Part shown: positions 1 through 4,528 of the stretch, one piece after another | Layout of the letters: every line of letters starts with the position of its first letter | Position numbering within the stretch: the stretch's first letter is position 1 | Source: JACOUT01 sp964580865 | GTDB lineage: Bacteria > Myxococcota > UBA727 > VGSZ01 | Reading direction: 5' to 3' | Assembly: GCA_964580865.1 (NCBI GenBank) | Contig: CAZONM010000357.1 | Location: forward strand, 1 to 6,193 | Length of the DNA: 6,193 nucleotides | Translations under genes and position numbers: made by a program | The notes under the pieces: model-generated | Database searches by the model: none | What the model was told of the DNA's origin: nothing | Seen by the model: the letters and a program-made list of their open reading frames with translations, nothing else

Positions 1-1
1 G

Positions 2-184
2 GCCCCCGTGCCGGGGCAGCCGGGCGACGAGCCATCCGCCGACGAGCGCACCTCGGGGTGCGCCACGGCGCCGGGGACGCCCCTGTCCGTCGTGGTCGCA
101 GTGCTCGCCCTGCTGGTCGCGCGTCGTCGCACCCGACGCGCGGCGTCCACGACCGCGCGGGCGACGCCGGCTGCGCGCGAATAG
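2..184 (+). CDS. 3' end of exported protein with MYXO-CTERM-like C-terminal tail (partial)
   Basis: The last 60 codons of a gene that begins left of the window, read in frame from base 2 to the TAG at 182-184. The visible part starts with a Pro/Gly/acid-rich linker, then SGCATAPG, a hydrophobic segment of about 16 residues (LSVVVAVLALLVA), and an Arg cluster (RRRTRR). A Gly-Cys motif, transmembrane helix and basic patch in that order match the architecture of MYXO-CTERM sorting signals, which in myxobacteria are processed on secreted or surface proteins. I infer that the missing N-terminal part is an exported domain. The tail is slightly atypical: about 17 Ala/Thr/Arg-rich residues follow the Arg cluster, whereas such signals usually end soon after it. 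A simple C-terminal membrane anchor is the alternative. The gene converges on the lipoprotein gene ending at 404. Confidence 0.72.
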   Translation, partial: APVPGQPGDEPSADERTSGCATAPGTPLSVVVAVLALLVARRRTRRAASTTARATPAARE

Positions 185-245
185 CGTACCCCGGAGCTCC
201 CGACGCCGAAGGCCCCCTCCCAGCGAAACCATGGGGCTACGGCGC

Positions 246-269
246 GCCTCCCCCGAGATCGGGGGAGGC
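246..269. terminator. Perfect 10-bp GC hairpin, candidate bidirectional terminator
   Basis: GCCTCCCCCG (246-255) pairs perfectly with CGGGGGAGGC (260-269) around the 4-base loop AGAT. It lies 61 bases after the stop of the rightward gene and 134 bases after the stop of the leftward lipoprotein gene, so it could serve both convergent transcripts. There is no run of T after the stem on either strand. Termination is therefore inferred from position and stem strength only. Confidence 0.4.
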
Positions 270-288
270 CCCAGTGGTCGCCACAGGG

Positions 289-309
289 GCTCTCCCGATT
301 CGGGGGAGC
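289..309. terminator. Second hairpin (9 bp, one wobble) in the convergent gap
   Basis: GCTCTCCCG (289-297) pairs with CGGGGGAGC (301-309) around the 3-base loop ATT, with one T-G wobble. It repeats the CTCCC...GGGAG core of the hairpin at 246-269, so the two look like related units. The same caveat applies: no T-tract, and function is inferred from placement. Confidence 0.35.
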
Positions 310-403
310 GGTGCTGCGCCACGGCGCGCCTCTGGGATGGGGCCTCGCCGGAGCTCCGGGGCACGACCTAGCGTGTCCGCGGGGACGAGCCGAAGCGCGA
401 GAC

Positions 404-868
404 CTACTCGCCCTCGCCCTCGCCCTCGCCCTCACCCTCACCCTCACCTTCGCCCTCGCCCTCGCCCTCGGCGGCGTCGTGATCCACGCCGTCGCACATG
501 GCGCCGCCATCGGCGCCCTCGAGCGCGTCCACCGCGCCCTGGCGCAGGTCCTTGCACTTGTCGTCGTCGGTGAGGGGGGCGGCGCGCGACGCGGCCAGGT
601 CCTCGCACGACAGCGCCGACTCGCAGGCGACGACGGCGGACTGCGCGTTGGCCAGGTCCTCGCACTCCTGCTCGGCGTTCTGGCGGAGCGCGTTGTTGGC
701 GCCGTTGCGGGTGGCGGCGCACACGTCGACGTAGTCGTCCTCGAGCGAGAGCCCGAGCTCCTCCTGGCAGTCGTATTCTTTTTGGCAGATGGACTCGGCG
801 TTGCAGCCGGCGATGCACACGGCCGCGAGCAGCGCGCCGGTGGCGGCGAAGGTCATGGAGCGGGTCAT
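404..868 (-). CDS. Small Cys-rich lipoprotein with (Glu-Gly)n acidic tail
   Basis: A 154-residue protein of unrecognised family. The ATG at 866-868 is chosen because GGGAGG (875-880) sits 6 bases upstream and it opens directly onto a lipoprotein signal: MTRSMTF, a hydrophobic stretch, then IAGC, with the lipidated Cys at residue 22 and Asn at +2. The mature part has eight further Cys (residues 28, 34, 50, 69, 82, 88, 105, 125), enough for four disulphides, suggesting an extracytoplasmic, disulphide-stabilised domain. It is strongly acidic and ends in 21 residues of alternating Glu and Gly directly before the stop. It is the last gene of a probable operon, 68 bases after the preceding gene. 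The tail may act as an acidic, perhaps cation-binding, extension, but that is inference. Function unknown. Confidence 0.85.
   Translation of the reverse strand: MTRSMTFAATGALLAAVCIAGCNAESICQKEYDCQEELGLSLEDDYVDVCAATRNGANNALRQNAEQECEDLANAQSAVVACESALSCEDLAASRAAPLTDDDKCKDLRQGAVDALEGADGGAMCDGVDHDAAEGEGEGEGEGEGEGEGEGEGE
407..469 (-). repeat. Hexanucleotide tandem repeat encoding (EG)10-E
   Basis: About 10.5 copies of a 6-base unit (CTCGCC on the + strand, GAG GGC in the coding sense). Three central copies are CTCACC and one is TTCGCC; both variants are synonymous. The unit is a multiple of three, so slippage would change tail length without shifting frame. The repeat stops exactly at the TAG stop codon. 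Confidence 0.9.
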
Positions 869-874
869 GGGGTA

Positions 875-880
875 CCTCCC
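875..880 (-). promoter_or_regulatory. Ribosome binding site of the lipoprotein gene
   Basis: On the minus strand GGGAGG is followed by TACCCC and then ATG. This decides the start at 868 over longer in-frame readings, which would place non-signal sequence before the lipobox. Confidence 0.75.
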
Positions 881-899
881 GGAAGCGGTTGTAGCAGGA

Positions 900-931
900 G
901 CGCCGGCCGGCGCGCACGACGCCGCCGGCGC
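900..931 (-). other. GC-rich dyad between second and third operon genes
   Basis: Bases 900-907 can pair with 924-931 (8 bp, 16-base loop). A 14-base perfect palindrome, GCGCCGGCCGGCGC, lies at 900-913. In the leftward transcript this falls between the stop of the secreted protein (937) and the lipoprotein ribosome binding site. It could affect mRNA stability or partly uncouple the last gene. No function is demonstrated, and such dyads arise easily at this GC content. Confidence 0.25.
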
Positions 932-936
932 GCGGG

Positions 937-1461
937 TCATTCGGCCACGGTGACCTTGGCGGCGGCGAGCTGGGTGTCGCCGCGCAGCACCAGGATCTCC
1001 CAGGTGCCGGCCTTCGACGCGGTGGTCTGCTTGTAGTTGCCGTAGCCCGTCCAGCTCTCTTGCAGCGTGAAGTCGCTGGTGGAGCGCACCTCGCCGTTCA
1101 GCAGGAACTTGACCTTCAGGTCCTCGTACTTCGCGCCCTTGGGGACGAAGAAGCGGGTGAACGCGATGAGCGGGTCGCCCTTCTTGAGGGTGTCGCCGTG
1201 CTTCTCCTCGCACACGCTCTTGCCGTCGGCGCCCTTGCCCATCTTCTTGCAGATGACGAGCTCGATGAGCACGGGGCCCACGTCCTTGCCGCGCAGGTAA
1301 TAGTCGGTGACCTTCTTGATCTCGTCGGCCGACGGCGCCGCCGGCGGCGGGCCAGCGGGGGCGGCGGGGGCCGCGTCCTGGGCGCGGGCGGCGCCGGCGA
1401 GGCCGAGCGCGAGGGCGGCGGCGAGCGCGAGGGCGGTGGCGGGCGTGCACGACGTACGCAT
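937..1461 (-). CDS. Secreted/periplasmic protein of unknown function with probable beta-sandwich domain
   Basis: A 174-residue protein. The ATG at 1459-1461 has GGAGG (1467-1471) 5 bases upstream. Residues 1-27 form a Sec signal peptide with a long Ala/Leu core and an ARA|Q cleavage site; there is no lipobox. A short Ala/Pro linker follows (about 28-44), then a domain of about 130 residues with alternating hydrophobic strands. Its end, AGTWEILVLRGDTQLAAAKVTV, resembles the last strands of small Ig-like periplasmic domains such as DUF2914, but the match is too weak to name a family. Cys71 and Cys84 are the only Cys in the mature protein and could form a disulphide. It sits between the M14 peptidase (21-base gap) and the lipoprotein, so it probably belongs to the same envelope operon. 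No catalytic motif is seen. Confidence 0.85.
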   Translation of the reverse strand: MRTSCTPATALALAAALALGLAGAARAQDAAPAAPAGPPPAAPSADEIKKVTDYYLRGKDVGPVLIELVICKKMGKGADGKSVCEEKHGDTLKKGDPLIAFTRFFVPKGAKYEDLKVKFLLNGEVRSTSDFTLQESWTGYGNYKQTTASKAGTWEILVLRGDTQLAAAKVTVAE

Positions 1462-1466
1462 GGGAT

Positions 1467-1471
1467 CCTCC
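1467..1471 (-). promoter_or_regulatory. Ribosome binding site of the secreted-protein gene
   Basis: GGAGG followed by ATCCC and ATG on the minus strand, located within the 21-base gap after the peptidase stop. This arrangement fits co-translation within one operon. Confidence 0.75.
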
Positions 1472-1482
1472 GGGCGCGGAAC

Positions 1483-3222
1483 CTACTGCAAGGCCGGCGC
1501 GGCGTCGACGCGCACCACGGGCACCAGGTCCTTGCGCTCGTCCCACGACGGGTGGCGGCGATAGAAGAAGTCGAGGCGACGCGCCGGGTCCTTCTGGAGC
1601 TCGGGGTCGGCGAGCGCGGCCGCGAACTCGGCGGCCACCTTGGGGTCGCGCAGCGCGCGCTCGGCGACCTCCTCGGCGACGTACCCCTCCATGTACTCCT
1701 TCTGCTCGAACGCGGCGTTGAAGGTGCCCCACGAGACCAGCGAGTCGGGCGCCAGCGGCTCGAACAGGTGCACCACCAAGCGGCCGAAGCGCTGCGCCAC
1801 CGGCACGAACAGCGCGCCCTGCTCGACGGTGCGCCGCTCCTTGGTCCAGGCGCCCTGCACCTTCGCCGTCATGCGGCCCTCGTAGGGCTTGGCGCCGAAC
1901 GTCACCGCGGTGGCGCGAAACACCTCCACCTCGCGCGCCTCGTCGCGCGCCACGGTGCCGAAGGTGATGCCGTGCGTCTGCAGGAGCGGCCGCACCAGCG
2001 CGGCGAAGCCGGCGGGCACCACGTAGCCGGCCTTGGGGGCGCGCGCCGTGAGGGCCGGCTGCACCGACGGCAACAGCGGCACCTTCCACACCTCGGGCGC
2101 GCGCTCGTCGTAGATGGTGCGCAGCGCCCCCGACACCGGCGAGGGCACGCGCGTGTAGCGATAGCCCTGGAAGTCGATGACGCGCTTCTCGTCGGTGTTG
2201 CTCCACGCGAGCGTCACCTCGCCCGGGCCGCGCGCGGTCTCGGCGTCGAGCGCCAGGCCCGCCGTGCGCCACGCGCTCCCGTGCACGCGCGCCTCCGCCA
2301 AGATGCCCACCAGCACGTCGTGGGTGGCGCGCACGCGCGCGCGGTAGTCCTTCCACGAGTGCGTCTCGACCAGCATGCCCATGCGGTTATGCAGCGCCCA
2401 GAACGGCTGCGAGAAGCGCGGCGGCGCCACGCCCACGGCGAAGCCCGAGCTCGGGTCGTCGTCGACCTCGAAGGACGGATAGAAGTCGAGGGGCTTGTGG
2501 CCCGCAGCCGTGAGCCGCTCCAACAGCGCCCGCTGCAGCATCTTCGCGGGGCCTTGCAGCGGGGGCGGCCCGGCCAGCGCCGGATCGATGAGCACGGCGA
2601 CGTCGTGCTGGAACTTGGCGCCGTCGGTGACGTGGAGATCGACGTAGAGGACGGGATCCCACTCGAGCAACAGGCCGATCATGGCGCGCATCTCGGGGGC
2701 GTCGGCTTTCATGTAGTCGCGGTTGAGGTTGAGGTTCTGCGCCGTGGTGCGCCAGCCGCCCTCCACGGGGCCGCGTTGGTTCGGCCGGTTGTGCTTGCCC
2801 CAGCGCTCGTGGCCGTCGACGTTGAACACCGGCACGAACACCAGCGTGACGGCGCCGAGCGCGCCCTTCTCCACCGCACCGTCGAGGAGCTCGCGGGCGA
2901 GCAGGAAGCCCGCGTCCTTGCCGTCGATCTCGCCCGCGTGGATGCCGCCCTGCACCACGATGACCGGCCGATTCCGCTCGCGCGCCTGCGCGGGCTCGAG
3001 CGCGCCGTCGTCGGAGAGGACCAGCGCCTTCAGGTCGCGGCCCTCGGGGGTCACGCCGAAGGTGAGGCAGCGCGCGCGTCCGGGGTACGCGGCCGGAAAC
3101 GCGGCGCACAGGCGCGGCACCTCGTCGTAGCGGCCGGTGCGCACGAAGCCGCTCTGTTCGGCGGCGGTGCTGAGCGGGGGAGCGGTGGCGAGCGCGAGCG
3201 CGAGCGGCAGCGTGAGCGGCAT
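1483..3222 (-). CDS. Exported M14-family zinc carboxypeptidase
   Basis: A 579-residue metallopeptidase of the carboxypeptidase A (M14) superfamily, expected to cut C-terminal residues from peptides outside the cytoplasm. The zinc site is intact: GGIHAGEIDG gives His95 and Glu98, and LYVDLHVTDG gives the third ligand His197. NLNLNRDY carries the Asn167-Arg168 pair that in the family binds the substrate carboxylate. MLVETHSW carries the expected catalytic Glu286. The catalytic domain spans about residues 25-310. The remaining 270 or so residues are a C-terminal extension without a domain I can name. The ATG at 3222 is followed by a hydrophobic leader (LTLPLALALATAPPLSTA), consistent with Sec export, but it lacks a strong Shine-Dalgarno and a basic n-region. 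A GTG at 3295-3297 would add 25 Arg-rich residues. It is the first gene of a probable three-gene operon. Substrate unknown. Confidence 0.92.
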   Translation of the reverse strand: MPLTLPLALALATAPPLSTAAEQSGFVRTGRYDEVPRLCAAFPAAYPGRARCLTFGVTPEGRDLKALVLSDDGALEPAQARERNRPVIVVQGGIHAGEIDGKDAGFLLARELLDGAVEKGALGAVTLVFVPVFNVDGHERWGKHNRPNQRGPVEGGWRTTAQNLNLNRDYMKADAPEMRAMIGLLLEWDPVLYVDLHVTDGAKFQHDVAVLIDPALAGPPPLQGPAKMLQRALLERLTAAGHKPLDFYPSFEVDDDPSSGFAVGVAPPRFSQPFWALHNRMGMLVETHSWKDYRARVRATHDVLVGILAEARVHGSAWRTAGLALDAETARGPGEVTLAWSNTDEKRVIDFQGYRYTRVPSPVSGALRTIYDERAPEVWKVPLLPSVQPALTARAPKAGYVVPAGFAALVRPLLQTHGITFGTVARDEAREVEVFRATAVTFGAKPYEGRMTAKVQGAWTKERRTVEQGALFVPVAQRFGRLVVHLFEPLAPDSLVSWGTFNAAFEQKEYMEGYVAEEVAERALRDPKVAAEFAAALADPELQKDPARRLDFFYRRHPSWDERKDLVPVVRVDAAPALQ

Positions 3223-3408
3223 CGGCCCGACCGGAGCACAGCGCTGCCCGCCCGGGAAGCGGGCCCTGAGGTGGGCCCGGCGGCGCCCGGCTCTCACACG
3301 CCCGGCATCGGTCGATTGCCTCGAAATCTGTCAGTCGGCCGTCTCGCGTGCGCGCCACGGCGACGGGCGGCCTAGACTGGGTCGGCTGGGGCGAGAGGCG
3401 GACGGGCC
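3223..3408. promoter_or_regulatory. Divergent promoter region
   Basis: A 186-base gap between the leftward peptidase and the rightward 99-residue protein, and the only place an upstream promoter for either could lie. The least GC-rich patch is about 3311-3332 (ATTGCCTCGAAATCTG). A TAGACT at 3373-3378 could be a -10 element for the rightward gene, but no good -35 lies 17 bases before it. GGGCCC at 3261-3266 and 3273-3278, spaced by six bases, and the dyad 3246-3251/3259-3264 lie in the presumed peptidase leader. The promoter role rests on gene orientation, not on clear motifs. Confidence 0.45.
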
Positions 3409-3708
3409 ATGGCCAAGGAAGGTCGAGACACCCGCGGCAGCAGCAAGGACGGTGTCCGCACCGTCGGCGGCACCCACAGTCGCGTGGAGCTGGCGACCAT
3501 GCTGTCGAACAGCGTGGGCCAAGAGCGCGCCCTCGAGGCCGTGACCGAGAGGTGCGTGGCGCTCGGCTTGGGCGAGATCCTGACCACCGACGAGGCCCTG
3601 CGCGTCCTCGAGGAGCTGGCGCAGCAGCAGGGCGTCATCGGCATCGCCGCCCGCTTCGCCAAGGGGCGCGCCGTGCTCACCTGGCAGAGCTCGAGCGGGG
3701 CGTCCTGA
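3409..3708 (+). CDS. Small helical cytoplasmic protein of unknown function
   Basis: A 99-residue protein I do not recognise. The ATG at 3409 is preceded by GAGAGG (3393-3398) at the rather long spacing of 10 bases. The first 22 or so residues are charged and Gly/Ser-rich, probably disordered. Residues 25-85 look like three to four amphipathic helices (HSRVELATMLSN, QERALEAVTERCVALGL, TDEALRVLEELAQQ, GIAARFAKGRAVLTW), with no signal peptide, membrane segment or zinc motif. A compact helical bundle that interacts with another protein is plausible but unproven. It is transcribed away from the peptidase operon and converges on the glycosyltransferase gene with no gap. Period-three composition and clean helical patterning support it as a real gene. 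The opposite-strand reading over the same bases (3372-3680) is less protein-like. Confidence 0.75.
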   Translation: MAKEGRDTRGSSKDGVRTVGGTHSRVELATMLSNSVGQERALEAVTERCVALGLGEILTTDEALRVLEELAQQQGVIGIAARFAKGRAVLTWQSSSGAS

Positions 3709-3711
3709 TCA
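3706..3711. other. TGATCA palindrome providing both convergent stop codons
   Basis: TGA at 3706-3708 ends the rightward 99-residue gene, and TCA at 3709-3711 is the TGA of the leftward glycosyltransferase. The two genes meet with zero intervening bases, so neither can have a terminator before its stop, and each transcript must run into the other gene. Confidence 0.9.
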
Positions 3712-4455
3712 CGAGCGATCGACGCGGATGGCTGCCACCAGCCGCACCAGGTCGCGCGCCACGCGCGGCACCCGCCGCACCAGCGCGATGGGCGGGCTGC
3801 GCTGTTCCTCCACCTCGATGGGGATCTCGTGGACGCGCAGGCCCGCGCGCCCCGCGCGGATCACGAGCTCGCTGGCGAACAGGTCCCGATCGACCACGCA
3901 GGCGCGCACCACGGGCTCGAGCGGCGCGCGCACGAAGGCCTTGAGGCCGTGCGTGTCGGTGCCGCGGAACCCGGTGCTCAGCCACAGGAGCTTGGTGATG
4001 ACCTTGGTGGCCACGCGGCGCGTGAGCGGCCGGCGATCGCGAGCGCCGGGCATGGCCTTGCTGCCCACCACGACGTCGCACTCGTCGTGGTCGAGGCGGC
4101 GCAGCGCGCGCTTGTGGAAGTCGACGTCGCACAGGTCGATCTCGTCGCACCCGACCACGCGCCCGCGCGCGCTCAGGATGCCGGCCTTGAGCGCCGCCCC
4201 GTAGTTCGGCGCGGGCAGCTCGAGCACCGCCAGCTCGGGCAGATCGCGCGCCAGCTCGCGCGCCAGCGGCACCGTCTGGTCGCGGCAGCCGTTGGCGGCC
4301 ACGATGACCTCGAAGGGGCGCCCGAGCTCGCGCAGCTCGAGCACCAGGCGGCGCAGCTGGTGCTCGAGGATCGCCTCTTCGTTGTACACGGGGATGACCA
4401 CCGAGAGGTCGGGCTCGCTCGGGGCCTTGGTCGTGCGCCTGCGCTTCGCTGCCAC
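3709..4455 (-). CDS. Family 2 (GT-A) glycosyltransferase, polyprenyl-phosphate sugar transferase type
   Basis: A 248-residue inverting glycosyltransferase that transfers a sugar from a nucleotide-sugar donor, perhaps to a polyprenyl-phosphate or envelope glycan acceptor. The N-terminal basic stretch (residues 2-10) precedes LSVVIPVYNEE (17-27), the first nucleotide-binding strand. VAANGCRDQT (52-61) and PNYGAALKAGILSARG (83-98) follow, all typical of GT2. The metal-binding area reads CDEIDLCDVDF (103-113), an acidic cluster in place of a plain DAD. GSKAMPG and TGFRGTDTHGLKAF match the dolichol-phosphate-mannose-synthase-like subgroup. There is no clear C-terminal transmembrane helix, so it is probably soluble or peripheral. 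The start is the GTG at 4453-4455: an in-frame stop lies at 4486-4488 with no ATG between, and no strong Shine-Dalgarno is present. It lies 65 bases after recQ on the same strand. Acceptor unknown. Confidence 0.88.
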   Translation of the reverse strand: MAAKRRRTTKAPSEPDLSVVIPVYNEEAILEHQLRRLVLELRELGRPFEVIVAANGCRDQTVPLARELARDLPELAVLELPAPNYGAALKAGILSARGRVVGCDEIDLCDVDFHKRALRRLDHDECDVVVGSKAMPGARDRRPLTRRVATKVITKLLWLSTGFRGTDTHGLKAFVRAPLEPVVRACVVDRDLFASELVIRAGRAGLRVHEIPIEVEEQRSPPIALVRRVPRVARDLVRLVAAIRVDRS

Positions 4456-4510
4456 GGTGCCCGGTAGCAGCCCCGCGGGCCTGCGTCACCCCCGGCGCGC
4501 CGGTCGAGGC

Positions 4511-4528
4511 GCGCGTACGGCTACGCGC
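4511..4528 (-). terminator. 7-bp hairpin overlapping the recQ stop codon
   Basis: GCGCGTA (4511-4517) is the exact inverse complement of TACGCGC (4522-4528), with a 4-base loop. The TAG stop of recQ (4521-4523) lies within the structure, and no T-tract follows on the minus strand. It could weakly attenuate readthrough into the glycosyltransferase gene or be incidental. Confidence 0.25.

Larger units (their letters stand above)
239..332. repeat. 12-base direct repeat flanking the hairpin pair
   Basis: ACGGCGCGCCTC occurs at 239-250 and again at 321-332, 82 bases apart start to start. The two copies bracket the hairpins; the first copy overlaps the left arm of the first hairpin. This could reflect duplication of a repeat unit or a small inserted element. 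In GC-rich DNA the GGCGCGCC core is a common word, so chance is possible. Confidence 0.4.
185..403. other. Convergent intergenic region with hairpin cluster
   Basis: This 219-base gap lies between two genes that face each other tail to tail. No convincing gene is seen in it. It holds two strong GC hairpins (246-269 and 289-309), an alternative hairpin joining their inner arms (257-300), a 12-base direct repeat on either side (239-250 and 321-332), and two copies of CCGGAGCTCC (191-200 and 348-357). The likely role is bidirectional transcription termination or an extragenic palindromic repeat. No T-tract follows either hairpin on either strand, so classical intrinsic termination is not shown. 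Confidence 0.6.

Noticed and set aside
407..469. Possible CRISPR or minisatellite array
   Set aside because: The unit is only 6 bases with no spacers, and it is explained as codons for alternating Glu and Gly.
58..1036. Open frames on the + strand across the left end (58-573, 311-1036)
   Set aside because: They read through the hairpin region and the antisense of the CTCGCC repeat, giving Pro/Arg or Leu/Ala dipeptide runs. No domains or ribosome binding sites are seen.
869..2356. A long upstream extension of the lipoprotein reading frame on the minus strand
   Set aside because: The extension is Arg/Gly/Ala-rich and overlaps the peptidase and secreted-protein genes. The lipoprotein has its own ribosome binding site and signal peptide at 868.
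404..3222. A defence or toxin-antitoxin system in the peptidase operon
   Set aside because: All three products are exported, and there is no nuclease, kinase or DNA-binding partner. The context fits envelope biology, not defence.
1060..3375. A 771-codon open frame on the + strand opposite the peptidase operon
   Set aside because: Its translation is His/Arg/Ala/Val-rich low-complexity sequence with no domain. It lies antisense to the M14 peptidase with intact catalytic motifs and arises from the high GC content.
3677..4489. An alternative minus-strand frame over the glycosyltransferase
   Set aside because: The translation is Arg/Ala/Gly-rich without motifs, while the overlapping frame 3709-4455 has clear GT2 motifs.
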